NCBI RefSeq assembly: GCF_946479885.1
Contig: NZ_CAMLHM010000002.1
Span: 239,622 to 303,621, forward strand
Direction of reading: 5' to 3'
Source: an uncultured Devosia sp.
GTDB taxonomy: Bacteria; Pseudomonadota; Alphaproteobacteria; Rhizobiales; Devosiaceae
DNA: 64,000 nt
The translations under genes and the position numbers were made by a program. The notes beneath the pieces are model-generated. The model was not told the origin of the DNA and made no database searches. It worked only from the letters and a program-made list of their open reading frames with translations. Shown piece after piece: positions 1-9,101 of this stretch (positions within the stretch are counted from its first letter, which is position 1; each line of letters begins with the position of its first letter).

Positions 1-807
1 GAAGAATTCCAGAATCTCGAAGGCTCTCTGCGGAACATCGTGGCCACCTCGGCCATTTCGCACGGCGTCGACGTCGACAAATTCAACGCCATGTTCTTCG
101 CCGGCATGCCGAGTGACATTGCCGAGTTCATCCAGGCGTCCTCGCGCGTGGGTCGCAATCATGTCGGTTTCAGTCTGCTTGTGCCTACGCCGCACTCGCG
201 CGGCGATCGCTATATCGTCGAGACCCACGATATCTTCCACCGGTTCCTGGAACGCATGATCGCGCCGCCTGCCATAACACGGTGGGCAGTGACCGCACAC
301 GACCGTGTTATGGCCAGCGTGTTCCAGGCTTGGTTGGTTGGCTGCGTCGATCAACAGCTGTTTGTGCAACTACCAGACGCGGATAAGGCGAAGGTCCGTA
401 TCTTCAATTCGGTGCTCGACGTGAGCCGACTGTTCTCCTCATCAGACTACCCGCAGGCATCGAAGGACTTCTTGGACTTCGCCACCGCCGCCCTGGGCGT
501 CAACGGCCGAGGGATTGACAGGGTCGGCGCCGCGCCAAATGGCAATTTTTACGAAGACAATATTCGGAACAAAGCCAAGCTCCTTGTCGACGACCTTCGT
601 GGCAGCGGCACAACCACTCCGCTTCGCGACTACTGGAGGAATGGCAACGTCGCTCAGCCGCCGATGCTGTCCTTGCGCGACGTTGATGAGGCTGGAAAGT
701 TCTATCCTGCCCGCGGCCTGAGCGCAGGTGGGGGCGACAAGAACGTTGAGGAGGCCCTAAAGGTTATCCGCAACAAACGAGTAGGCGAACTGGACGGAGC
801 CGACTGA
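1..807 (+). CDS. drmA: DrmA-type DISARM helicase, C-terminal part (5' truncated)
   Basis: The reading frame is open from the first base, so the gene begins outside the window and only the last 268 residues are here. The visible part has two superfamily 2 helicase signatures: ATSAISHGVDVDKFN (motif V, about residues 15-29 of the fragment) and QASSRVGRNHVG (motif VI with the arginine finger, about 44-55). In DISARM, DrmA is a large SNF2-like/DUF-helicase that with DrmB forms the DNA-sensing core complex acting on incoming phage DNA. The assignment rests on the order helicase, DUF1998 protein, PLD protein, which is the drmABC signature, with 1 base to drmB. The GTG at base 40 is an internal valine, not a start. 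Whether this is class 1 or class 2 cannot be decided because the methyltransferase and drmD/drmE would be off the window. Confidence 0.85.
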   Translation, partial: EEFQNLEGSLRNIVATSAISHGVDVDKFNAMFFAGMPSDIAEFIQASSRVGRNHVGFSLLVPTPHSRGDRYIVETHDIFHRFLERMIAPPAITRWAVTAHDRVMASVFQAWLVGCVDQQLFVQLPDADKAKVRIFNSVLDVSRLFSSSDYPQASKDFLDFATAALGVNGRGIDRVGAAPNGNFYEDNIRNKAKLLVDDLRGSGTTTPLRDYWRNGNVAQPPMLSLRDVDEAGKFYPARGLSAGGGDKNVEEALKVIRNKRVGELDGAD

Positions 808-808
808 A

Positions 809-2920
809 ATGCAAAGATCCCGCACTCAGCTCGCTACCTCTTACGCACCCGGGGCCCTTTTCACCTATGAAGGAGGGTTGGGCTGCTGCGGCGCAATCCC
901 CCTCCCCGCGGTTTTCAGTTCTCAACACGCCAATCTGGAAGTGCAGCTCTTCGAGCACCTCAAGGAGTTCGTGACCAGTTGGTTCGAGCGCGCTACTGCG
1001 GCGCGACCTGCGCCTGCTGTGCTGCCGGAGCAGGCCCTGGACCCCGTTTTCCTTGACTACACCGATCAACCAAATGTCGACCCGAGTCGGTTTCAGCTCA
1101 CGAAGCCTGACCGTATCGGCTTTATGCCCGACCCATTGGTCTTTTGCTGTTCAGAATGTGGGCTCCTCTCAGAATTCGACAACGTTGACCAACTCGACCG
1201 CCTGTGGGATCGGACCAAAGCCAGAACCGACTGCAACACCCAAACTCGGCATAAATGGCGCCAGGTGGATGTGGTGTTTGCGCACTGGTCCGGCAACTAC
1301 CAGGGGTTGAGCCCGTACCGTCTCATCATGGATCGGGAAGGCAAGATCGAGAAGGTCCGCCGTTGCAGCAACAACTGCGGCGGGGTCGAATACCGTCTGG
1401 TTCGGAATGGCTCGTCCTTTTTCAGTGACTGGCGGTTCGAGTGCACGACCTGCCTCTCTCAAAAGGATGTTGTTCAAGCGGACAGGGACAGCTTGGCGCT
1501 TCTGAAGCCGCTGATGGATCAGGGTTCAGGAAATCTGCCAAAGGAATGGAACATGCTGCCGGTCTCTTACCGCGCTTCATCGGTCCACTACGTGCAGACT
1601 GACAACTTCATCCTGTTCAAAGACAATGAACTCACGACGTTGATGTCCCGCACGCGGCGCGACGACCTAGTGGTTCGATTGCAGAAACTCTACGACTTCC
1701 CAGGGACAGCCCTGGACCATGATGAGGTCCTTCGGCAACTCGAGGCCAACCAAAAGAGCGCCGAGATTACCGACTACAAGCGATGGCTGGATCTGCTGGC
1801 GACCATCCCAGCCGCCCAACGCGACCTCATCCAGAAGCAGCTCACGGATATGCGTGAACGCTTCGAGCAGCAGCAGCTCATCGTCAAGCCCCGTGACGAA
1901 GCCCCCTGCCTGCGCGCGCAAATCGAGGCGAACCTCGATTGGGCACGGCGGTACAACCCCATTCGGTTGGGCCTTGAGCACGATGCCTTACGACGAGAGG
2001 TTGTCGATCGCAGCGGCAGCACTCCATCATTGCCGTCGATCTCCGTGACCCATCCCGCCACCAGGGATATCGACCCAGACGACACAATTGCCGGCGACAC
2101 TTACAGGGCCAATATCCAGTCCAAACTCGGTCGTTTGGGCATATCGGAAATGGCACTGCTGCGCGGGCTTGACACCTGCCAGTACAGTTTCGGCTTTACC
2201 CGTGTTGCTGCCACCCCCACCACAATGGTCAAAGACCTTGAGATGCCTGTTCGCCTCAAGGCGTTCGAACGGGTCGATCGATCCAAGAACCCAATCTACG
2301 TGATGGAGCAAAAGAACGAAGGCTTCTACGTCAGACTCGACGAGGGCCGAGTGATTGAGTGGCTCGGGGAAAATGGCTTTGCAGAGGACCTGCCGGTGCC
2401 CGGCGGGGTAAAGCTCGGCGGCATGCTGATCGAGCAGTATACCGACTTCGGACGATTCCTGGATGCTTACAAGGACCGCGCACATTCCAAGAAGGTGCCG
2501 CGGTCGATACCCAGCTTCGTCTACATGCTGCTGCACACCATGGCGCACCACCTGACCGATGTCGTGGTGGAGCACTCCGGTCTCGAGCACGGCTCAATCG
2601 GTGAGTACATCTTCCCCGCTGACCTCGCGTTCTTGATATACCGGAAGGGAATGACGCCGGATTTGGGCAACCTGTCGGCCATGTGGCGTAACCATGGTGC
2701 CCACATCTTGGAGCGGCTCCTGTGGGATCGCACACTCATGTGCGACAGCGGCAGCCTGTGTGACCATCGCGGGGGCGCATGCCCGGCTTGCATCATGGCA
2801 CCAGAGGTCGCCTGCATCGCGGGCAACAACCTGTTGAGCCGAGCCTGTCTGATCGGGGGCCCGGCGCCGAGCTGGGATTCCATCGACCTCGATCTCAGCG
2901 GATACCTTAGTTTCAAATGA
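809..2920 (+). CDS. drmB: DrmB, DUF1998 protein of DISARM
   Basis: A 703-residue protein with DUF1998-family architecture. The N-terminus has the typical 'SYAPGALFTYEGG' opening. Cysteine pairs in the first third (FCCSECG and CSNNCGG...CTTC) look like zinc ribbons. The extreme C-terminus has a dense cysteine/histidine cluster (CDSGSLCDHRGGACPACI), the presumed metal site that defines DUF1998. Known role: DrmB binds DrmA and the pair forms the DNA-engaging core of DISARM. The start follows the drmA stop by one base, and the stop overlaps the next start by four bases (ATGA), so the three genes are translationally coupled. The length is near the family norm and no frame damage is visible. Confidence 0.88.
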   Translation: MQRSRTQLATSYAPGALFTYEGGLGCCGAIPLPAVFSSQHANLEVQLFEHLKEFVTSWFERATAARPAPAVLPEQALDPVFLDYTDQPNVDPSRFQLTKPDRIGFMPDPLVFCCSECGLLSEFDNVDQLDRLWDRTKARTDCNTQTRHKWRQVDVVFAHWSGNYQGLSPYRLIMDREGKIEKVRRCSNNCGGVEYRLVRNGSSFFSDWRFECTTCLSQKDVVQADRDSLALLKPLMDQGSGNLPKEWNMLPVSYRASSVHYVQTDNFILFKDNELTTLMSRTRRDDLVVRLQKLYDFPGTALDHDEVLRQLEANQKSAEITDYKRWLDLLATIPAAQRDLIQKQLTDMRERFEQQQLIVKPRDEAPCLRAQIEANLDWARRYNPIRLGLEHDALRREVVDRSGSTPSLPSISVTHPATRDIDPDDTIAGDTYRANIQSKLGRLGISEMALLRGLDTCQYSFGFTRVAATPTTMVKDLEMPVRLKAFERVDRSKNPIYVMEQKNEGFYVRLDEGRVIEWLGENGFAEDLPVPGGVKLGGMLIEQYTDFGRFLDAYKDRAHSKKVPRSIPSFVYMLLHTMAHHLTDVVVEHSGLEHGSIGEYIFPADLAFLIYRKGMTPDLGNLSAMWRNHGAHILERLLWDRTLMCDSGSLCDHRGGACPACIMAPEVACIAGNNLLSRACLIGGPAPSWDSIDLDLSGYLSFK

Positions 2921-3768
2921 AGCTGGGACATCTGGATGCACTCATTCAGGTGACGTATGCAGACCCCCTGCTGTTCTCCGACCTTTTGATTGCGATCCAT
3001 GATGCCGATGGACCAGGCCATGCCTGGCGTACGGTGCATGATCTATCCAGGCAACGCCGGATGCCGGATGCCGACTTGACTGCAGCTCTAGCAGGAATGG
3101 TCGAATGCGGCGTGCTGGAGATGACTGGGCACGGAGTTCGGGCCGCTATGGGCGCGGCCTCGCTTCGAGAATACGCGCTGGTACTGCGCGGGGTGGCCCA
3201 TGGGAAGCACATGCGGCGGGATGCTAATGAGATCGAAGTCGTCCTTACGCCGCCGGCCAGGCCATCGAGGCTGATGGAAGTGCTGCCGAATTTTGGGCCA
3301 GCCTGGGCAGCTCTCGAACACACCAATGACAGCCTAATCGCACTTGCAACTCGGGCCACCAAGAAGTTCGTGATCGTCAGCCCCTTCGTCGACCCGGAAG
3401 GCATAGACTGGATCGACAGCCTCTTCGCTGCAGTGGGCCCCAGCGTGCACAAGGTGCTGATTGTTCGTGGAGATGAGCAGATATCCTCCTTGCGAAGCGA
3501 ACGTGATCGGGTTGCTCGCTGGACGGCCGAGCTCAGGACCTTTTCGATCTCCCATAAACGTGCAGATCGCGAACTGCCTATCGAGACATTTCATGCGAAG
3601 ATCGTGCTGAGCGACGCCAGTTCCGCGTATGTAGGTTCAGCAAACATGAGCCGTTGGTCTAGGGATACGACGCTGGAATGTGGGATGGTCGTGCGTGGGC
3701 CGGCTGTTCGATCGATCGCGTCCCTCGTGGAAGCCATGATGAGCGTCGGCAAGGTTCAGACCGTCTAA
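2917..3768 (+). CDS. drmC: DrmC, phospholipase D-like protein of DISARM
   Basis: A 283-residue protein with one clear PLD/HKD motif near the C-terminus: FHAKIVLSDASSAYVGSANM, with H226, K228, D233, G240, S241 and N243. PLD enzymes use two such motifs. Here the N-terminal half shows only a weak counterpart around residues 150-170, so a dimeric active site, as in Nuc-type single-HKD nucleases, is likely. DrmC is the third conserved DISARM gene and is reported as dispensable or accessory for defence. It overlaps drmB by four bases. The first 120 residues resemble a winged-helix region (LHAWRTVHDL...LTAALAGMVECGVLEM pattern), which is an impression, not a tested match. Confidence 0.85.
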   Translation: MKLGHLDALIQVTYADPLLFSDLLIAIHDADGPGHAWRTVHDLSRQRRMPDADLTAALAGMVECGVLEMTGHGVRAAMGAASLREYALVLRGVAHGKHMRRDANEIEVVLTPPARPSRLMEVLPNFGPAWAALEHTNDSLIALATRATKKFVIVSPFVDPEGIDWIDSLFAAVGPSVHKVLIVRGDEQISSLRSERDRVARWTAELRTFSISHKRADRELPIETFHAKIVLSDASSAYVGSANMSRWSRDTTLECGMVVRGPAVRSIASLVEAMMSVGKVQTV

Positions 3769-4111
3769 CGATTTACGCGGCTCTCCGGCCTCGGTGAGAC
3801 CGTATCGGCTTTTCTAAGGGTTGAGGGCGGCTTGCAATTCCGTTGATACCTTTGCCCGGTCCACATGCTCTTACGGAGCTGACCGACAACCCGGTCGCTC
3901 GCATAGAGGGTCTCTGCGCACTTGCTTCGCAGAATCGGTGGCGCCGACGATCACATTGCCCCTCCCCTCCGCTACGAGTGAACCATCTGTATGTCTCCTT
4001 TGAGCAGACGCCCGCTTGCCGGTGTGTCGAAACGACCATGTCAAAGACAAACTAGGTTCGACGGGGTACAGGTAACCTCCACAACGATTCATTCAGGTAC
4101 GGCAGATCGCA
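3769..4111. other. Intergenic gap after drmC, no gene seen
   Basis: About 340 bases between drmC and the nucleotidyltransferase gene. No open frame with coding character, no convincing intrinsic terminator and no repeat was seen. The gap breaks the coupling of the drm genes and presumably contains the promoter of the next two-gene unit, but no -35/-10 pair stands out. Confidence 0.5.
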
Positions 4112-5167
4112 ATGAAGAACTCGGCGCTAGGCAAACTCAGAAACGGTGACGCTACTCGCTGGACCAACATCGCCGAAGCCGAGTTGCGCAGCGCCGAGAA
4201 GATGCAACAGTTGGCTATGCTGCTTGGAGATTTGCTGCCGACCGACGAGGGCAGTTTTGTCGTGTTCGGTTCGATGGCCCGACGGGAGTTCACGGTCGAC
4301 AGCGATCTCGACTGGACAATCCTCATCGATGGGCGCGCAGACTCGCTGCACCTTCAGTTAGTTCACCAACTGCGGAACAAGCTCGACGAGGCGAAATTCA
4401 AAGTGCCGGGTCCAACAGAAGTCTTTGGGGGCCTCGTCTTTAGCCACGATCTGGTTCACGCAATCGGCGGGGATGAGGATACAAACAAGAACATGACGCG
4501 ACGACTCCTGCTCCTGCTGGAGTCGGCCGCCGTGGACGCCCCAGGAAGTCATGAAGTACGCAGCCGTATCGTCAACGCGGTCTTGAGCCGTTACGTCCAG
4601 GAGGACGCCAGCTTCATCGGGTCCAATACGCGTGCCGACAGGATTCCTCGTTTTCTACTAAACGATGTTGTGCGTTTCTGGCGTACAATGGCAGTCGATT
4701 ACGCTAATAAGTATCGCGCCAGGGCCGGTGATAAATGGGCCCTCCGGAACATCAAGCTCCGCATGTCACGCAAGCTTTTGTTCGTGTCGGGTTTCTTCAT
4801 GTGCGTCTCCTGGGCACTCAGGGACCAGGTGGGCGACGATGATTCCTTCGTCACACAGAACCTAGTTGATCACTTAAAGGATTGGACGCAAAAGACCCCA
4901 CTTGAGTCTTTGGCGACGGTAGTCGCTCAATATGCTCCGTCTCTCGCTTCCGACATATTCGACAACTACGATGCCTTTCTCGCCCTGCTCAACAACGATG
5001 AGAAGCGAAAGGGACTCGAAAAATTGTCGCCGGACGAGGCCTACGAAGATGCAGCATTCCTTGAAGCGCGAAACGTGGCGACCAATTTCGACGTGGCTCT
5101 GACAAAGCTCATGTTCGATTCAGATGATAGCGTCACGCGGTTGGTGAAAAAGTACGGAGTATTCTAA
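4112..5167 (+). CDS. Nucleotidyltransferase-fold protein next to DISARM
   Basis: A 351-residue protein with the pol-beta-type nucleotidyltransferase signature VFGSMARREFTVDSDLDW: G53-S54 followed by the metal-binding aspartates D65 and D67 (D63 also acidic). The rest is helical, including a 'NKNMTRRLLLLLES' stretch like that in GlnD/DUF294-related proteins. The catalytic residues are present, so an active NMP or AMP transferase is plausible; the substrate is unknown. The stop overlaps the start of the TIM-barrel gene by one base (TAATG), so the two are co-translated. Position directly behind DISARM in an accessory region makes a defence role possible but unproven. Low GC compared with the core genes suggests transfer. 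Confidence 0.7.
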   Translation: MKNSALGKLRNGDATRWTNIAEAELRSAEKMQQLAMLLGDLLPTDEGSFVVFGSMARREFTVDSDLDWTILIDGRADSLHLQLVHQLRNKLDEAKFKVPGPTEVFGGLVFSHDLVHAIGGDEDTNKNMTRRLLLLLESAAVDAPGSHEVRSRIVNAVLSRYVQEDASFIGSNTRADRIPRFLLNDVVRFWRTMAVDYANKYRARAGDKWALRNIKLRMSRKLLFVSGFFMCVSWALRDQVGDDDSFVTQNLVDHLKDWTQKTPLESLATVVAQYAPSLASDIFDNYDAFLALLNNDEKRKGLEKLSPDEAYEDAAFLEARNVATNFDVALTKLMFDSDDSVTRLVKKYGVF

Positions 5168-5925
5168 TGGCTGTAATCGGTTTCTCGACTGGCGCAATCG
5201 CGTTGGATGATTTCGCGACCGCATTGCAGCTGCTCGCTCCTACTGGCGCTAGGGCAGTTGAATTATCAGCATTGCGCGCAGTTGAACTACCGGCACTTTT
5301 AGCAGCGCTTCCAGTTCGCCTCGAAGAGCTGCGAAGCCGCTACCAGTACATTAGTTTTCATGCACCGACGAACTTCGATGACGAGAACGACCTGGTTGTT
5401 CAGCTGAAGATCATTGCGGACATGGGTATGAACATCGTCGTGCATCCCGATACGATCCACGACACCTCCGTTTGGAGGTCGCTTGGCGCGCGCCTTTGTC
5501 TCGAAAACATGGACTCGCGTAAATCAACGGGACGCACTGCAGAAGAGCTTCAACCCTACTTTGACCAGCTTCCGGAAGCGCGATTGTGTTTCGATATCGC
5601 CCATGCTCGGCAGGTCGACTCCTCTATGACGGAGGCGGTCCGAATCCTGCAACGCTTCGGCGATCGCCTTGCTCAGGTCCATATCAGCGAAGTCAACAGC
5701 AAGGGACGCCACTTTGCGATGTCGTTTGCCGCCAAGCGCGCTTACGAACCCTTTGCCGCACGGCTGTCGCTGATGCCAGTGATCATCGAGTCCATGGTCG
5801 AGCGCGACGAAATCGCGCGCGAGATCTCTGAGACAGATAAGGTGTTGAACTTCGCACGCAGTCGAGCCGTACATGGCTCCGCAATGGCTGGCGGGCTGGT
5901 CGGCAGCGTTCATCGCCCAGAATAG
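5167..5925 (+). CDS. Xylose isomerase-like TIM-barrel enzyme
   Basis: A 252-residue protein of the AP endonuclease 2 / sugar-phosphate isomerase-epimerase superfamily. The metal-ligand pattern is intact: H65 (SFHAPTNF), H93 (VVHPD), E113 (LENMD), D143 and H146 (CFDIAHA), H172 (VHISEVN) and E208 (VIIESMV), in the order expected for the barrel strands. This supports a divalent-metal enzyme acting on a sugar phosphate, a nucleotide-sugar or an abasic-type DNA lesion; sequence alone does not choose. Start codon ATG overlaps the upstream stop (TAATG), so it works with the nucleotidyltransferase. The last 25 residues (after LNFARS) look unstructured. Confidence 0.7.
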   Translation: MAVIGFSTGAIALDDFATALQLLAPTGARAVELSALRAVELPALLAALPVRLEELRSRYQYISFHAPTNFDDENDLVVQLKIIADMGMNIVVHPDTIHDTSVWRSLGARLCLENMDSRKSTGRTAEELQPYFDQLPEARLCFDIAHARQVDSSMTEAVRILQRFGDRLAQVHISEVNSKGRHFAMSFAAKRAYEPFAARLSLMPVIIESMVERDEIAREISETDKVLNFARSRAVHGSAMAGGLVGSVHRPE

Positions 5926-6004
5926 ATGGGAATACACCACGCAGTGGGACGAGCTGCCGGTGTGTCGGTTAAATCAGAAAGGGACCCAATCGGGGCCCTT
6001 CGCA

Positions 6005-6208
6005 TCACCAAGTCTGTCGACCGTACCAGTCGTCGACGTCCTTTTTCACTTCATCCTTGGCCTTGCCGTAGCGCTCCTGGATCTTGCCCTCGAGCTGCTC
6101 GCGGTTGCCATTGATCTCGGTGATGTCGTCGTCGGTGAGCTTGCCCCACTGCTCCTTCACCTTGCCAGTCATCTGCTTCCAGCTGCCTTCAACGCGGTTC
6201 CAGTCCAT
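6005..6208 (-). CDS. CsbD family stress-response protein
   Basis: A 67-residue protein starting MDWNRVEGSWKQMTGKVKEQ, the classic CsbD-family opening, followed by WGKLTDDDITEINGNREQLE and a lysine/aspartate-rich helical tail ending in WYGRQTW. CsbD-like proteins are small, abundant, induced by general stress and of unknown biochemical function. A longer upstream frame exists, but the chosen ATG has an excellent ribosome site (GGAAGGAG, 7 bases upstream) and matches the family length. It is transcribed opposite to the neighbouring genes, so it is its own unit. Confidence 0.9.
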   Translation of the reverse strand: MDWNRVEGSWKQMTGKVKEQWGKLTDDDITEINGNREQLEGKIQERYGKAKDEVKKDVDDWYGRQTW

Positions 6209-6465
6209 GACGGATCTCCTTCCATTGATCGTGAATGCACAACGGCTTGGGTTCGGCGGCGTTCCAGCTAGCTTTGGCGTTAAGGTCGCAGCGTGAAGGT
6301 CGGGGAGAGCGAAGAGCTTCCATTCGCGGTTCGCCGACGCGGCAGGCGACCCAGGACATGGACGTCGGACTAGGACGCACAAGATCGCCAAACAACCGAT
6401 ACTTCCTTGCTCGTCAGCAGCTTATCGAGGAACATCGGTCTGCCGCTTCGGGCAAAGGGGGGATA

Positions 6466-8604
6466 ATGAAACCTTATACTCGATCCATCATCGAGCTGTT
6501 CGATGGCAAGAAGAGGTTCCTGATTCCGCTTTATCAGCGGCAATACGCATGGAGGACCCAGCCTCAGCTTGAACTTCTGTGGGAGGACATCGACCGGTCC
6601 GTTCAAAGACTGGAGCAGGATAGAGCTTCTTTGACCCCGCACTTCATGGGTGCCATTGTCATTGCCCAAGTCAAGACCTTCGGTAAGCAGGTCCAGGCAT
6701 ACGAAATCATAGACGGGCAGCAGCGTCTCACGACCTTCCAGCTCCTCCTTGCCGCGATACGTGATGTCGCAAGGGCCAATGGTTCGCGATACGAAGCCGA
6801 GCTGCAAAAGTATCTTCTGAACGACGGGGTCATGGAGAACCAGGAGGTCGAGCGTTTCAAGCTTTGGCCATCACTGAACGATCGCCGATCCTTCATCAGC
6901 ATCATCGATCCACAGGTTGATCCCCATGTTCTCGGGCCCAAGCCAACCGACGAAGATGGATTGGTCAGGCGCTCGGTCGCCGCACATGCGTATTTCAAGG
7001 AAAAGATCGAATCTCATGTCGAGGCTGGTGGCAGCTTCGACGAGCATCGTTTGGAAATTCTCTTCGAGGCTCTGAAGGATGGGCTCGCCATCGTGTCCAT
7101 CGAACTGGAAGGCGGTGACGACCCACAAACGATCTTCGAGACCTTGAACAGCCGAGGCGTCGATCTCACGCCGGGCGACCTGATGCGCAATTTCATATTC
7201 CAGCGGGCCAAAGGGCTCGGCCAGGCCGACCATTCTCTGCTGGTAGACAAGCTTTACGAGAAGCATTGGCTGCCACTCGACCGTGCGTTCTGGGGGCAAT
7301 CTGCATCGCGTGGGCGTCAGTCCCGCCAGAGATTGGACTGGATGTTGACGGATCATCTGTCGATGCACATCGGCGATCTGGTCTCCGTTGAGACCCTGTT
7401 TGATAGCTACCGGCGATGGATACTCAACTCACGCCCCTTCCCCGACGTCGCCGCCGAGCTCGAATCCATTTCGGCCACCGCAGCTATCGAGAAGCGACTG
7501 TTCGACCAAGACACCAAAGACCCCATCGGCAACTTCGGTCGCTTCGCTGATGCGTTCGATGTCTCGACGGCGATGCCCCTGGTCGTCTACCTAGCGACCG
7601 AGGTGGCAGTTGGCGCCGATATCGATAGAGCGCTTGCCACTCTGGAAAGCTACATACTGCGGCGGGATATCTGCGGTCTGACCACGAAGAATTACAACCG
7701 CTTCTTCATCGGCATCATCGACCGGCTTCGTGCAGCCGAAGGCAACAAGGTCGATGCGCTGGTTCTGCATCTTTCGAGTCGGCAGTCCGATCTCGATCGT
7801 TGGCCAGATGACGCGGAATGGCAGCATGCCTGGCTTGGGCGCAACCAGTACAAGGGCTCGAGGCAGCCGAGATTACGCTTCATCTTCGAAGCTATCGAGC
7901 TCGCGAAGAGAACGGCTCTCAACGAGGATATCGAGATTAAATCGACGCTCTCCATCGAGCACATCATGCCTCAGAAATGGAGGGCGCACTGGCCAATCCC
8001 GGGCTTCGACTACCTCGACGATGAGGACACTGATCCCGATCATGTCGCGAGGAAGGTGGAACGTGACGGCGTCATCGATAACCTCGGCAACCTGACCCTG
8101 CTCACTGGTTCACTCAACACCTCGGTTTCGAACGGCCCCCATTCCGTAAAAATGCCGGCGGTGCGGGCCCACTCAAGTCTGGCGCTAAATCGCGAGCTGG
8201 TCGAATACGATGACTGGAATGAGGAGACTATATCCTCTCGCGGATTGGCTCTCTTTGGAACGGCAAAAAAGATCTGGGTCGCACCCACACGGGGAGCAGA
8301 TCAGTCAGGCTTGAACGACCTCGCAGGTGATGGTGTCAAGCTTCCTCCCAATGGGACCGAGTGCAAGTTCACCTATGCGGGGGTGGGCTACTCTGGGTCC
8401 ATCAGGGACGGTCATCTTGTCGTCGACGGGGTAGAGCGAGCATTCGCAACCTTCTCCGGGGCCTCCAAGACAATCACGCGAACGAACCGGAACGGCTGGA
8501 ACGATTGGTATCTGCGTGACGCCGAAGGCGGGTGGATATTGGCAGATGACTGGCGGCAGCAATCATTGGCATTGCCGACATTGGAGAGCATCGATGAGGA
8601 TTGA
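6466..8604 (+). CDS. GmrSD-like DUF262/DUF1524 restriction protein with C-terminal RAMA-like domain
   Basis: A 712-residue protein. The N-terminal DUF262 (ParB/Srx-like NTPase) has IPLYQRQYAW (residues 20-29) and EIIDGQQRLTT (80-90), the DGQQR nucleotide-site motif. A DUF1524 HNH nuclease domain follows near 490-560, with SIEHIMPQ and NLGNLTLL plus downstream N/SN residues. The last ~80 residues (FTYAGVGYSGSIRDG ... TNRNGWNDWYLRD) match the RAMA-like pattern of a small beta domain associated with DNA-modification and restriction proteins. Known relatives (GmrSD, BrxU, SspE-like) are type IV or modification-sensing nucleases, so a role against modified phage DNA is inferred. Start chosen at the ATG with AAAGGGGGG just upstream; the longer frame runs over the promoter of the divergent csbD gene. 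Confidence 0.85.
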   Translation: MKPYTRSIIELFDGKKRFLIPLYQRQYAWRTQPQLELLWEDIDRSVQRLEQDRASLTPHFMGAIVIAQVKTFGKQVQAYEIIDGQQRLTTFQLLLAAIRDVARANGSRYEAELQKYLLNDGVMENQEVERFKLWPSLNDRRSFISIIDPQVDPHVLGPKPTDEDGLVRRSVAAHAYFKEKIESHVEAGGSFDEHRLEILFEALKDGLAIVSIELEGGDDPQTIFETLNSRGVDLTPGDLMRNFIFQRAKGLGQADHSLLVDKLYEKHWLPLDRAFWGQSASRGRQSRQRLDWMLTDHLSMHIGDLVSVETLFDSYRRWILNSRPFPDVAAELESISATAAIEKRLFDQDTKDPIGNFGRFADAFDVSTAMPLVVYLATEVAVGADIDRALATLESYILRRDICGLTTKNYNRFFIGIIDRLRAAEGNKVDALVLHLSSRQSDLDRWPDDAEWQHAWLGRNQYKGSRQPRLRFIFEAIELAKRTALNEDIEIKSTLSIEHIMPQKWRAHWPIPGFDYLDDEDTDPDHVARKVERDGVIDNLGNLTLLTGSLNTSVSNGPHSVKMPAVRAHSSLALNRELVEYDDWNEETISSRGLALFGTAKKIWVAPTRGADQSGLNDLAGDGVKLPPNGTECKFTYAGVGYSGSIRDGHLVVDGVERAFATFSGASKTITRTNRNGWNDWYLRDAEGGWILADDWRQQSLALPTLESIDED

Positions 8605-8986
8605 GATGCGGATGGCCGACGCCAGGCGCCTGGCTAGAGCGCTGTACCCAGGCGAAAGCGCCCCGATCTCCCAGGTCAAGGCAGAGGACGAGCCGTTGAA
8701 TGTGGACTGGTGGCGAAACAATGCGCAGCCCGAGAGCTCAGACAGTGCCCGTCACATTGCGGCCCTCGCTCTATATCGGGAGATGGCGAGATCATCCAAG
8801 GTTCCACTGAGCGCTGAAACCTTTCCAGCGGTCTTTGATCTCGACGACGGCCGGATGCGGCCGGACAAGGCAGTGATCAAGGTATTCTTGGATGAAGGCC
8901 TGATCCAGCCGCGGATGATGCTGGCTCAGCTGGTGTTCGACCTGACGAAAGACGGTGCCGACTATGCCGATCGCGTCCATAACTGA
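8594..8986 (+). CDS. Small hypothetical protein coupled to the GmrSD-like gene
   Basis: A 130-residue protein (MRIEMRMADARRLARALYPG...) whose start lies 11 bases inside the end of the GmrSD-like gene; an alternative ATG is four codons further. No known domain is recognised. It is moderately charged with several helices and the segment SARHIAALALYREMARSS. Overlap with the restriction gene implies co-translation, so it may be a partner or regulator of that protein, which is an inference from position only. It is followed by a hairpin that belongs to the opposite strand. Confidence 0.55.
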   Translation: MRIEMRMADARRLARALYPGESAPISQVKAEDEPLNVDWWRNNAQPESSDSARHIAALALYREMARSSKVPLSAETFPAVFDLDDGRMRPDKAVIKVFLDEGLIQPRMMLAQLVFDLTKDGADYADRVHN

Positions 8987-8991
8987 AAAGA

Positions 8992-9012
8992 CCCGGCCAC
9001 CGAGGGGCCGGG
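8992..9012 (-). terminator. Intrinsic terminator for the leftward cluster
   Basis: A perfect 7-bp stem CCCGGCC/GGCCGGG with a 7-base loop. Read on the minus strand the stem is followed by TCTTTTC, a short T-run, so it fits as the stop for the leftward genes ending at 9102. Confidence 0.55.
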
Positions 9013-9101
9013 CAAGTGGGGTTAATGACCCTGTGCAACAAACAAGAAAGATGCGGTCTTCCCCGCCGCCAGCATTCACCCCGGCCAGGGATGATTGATG
9101 A

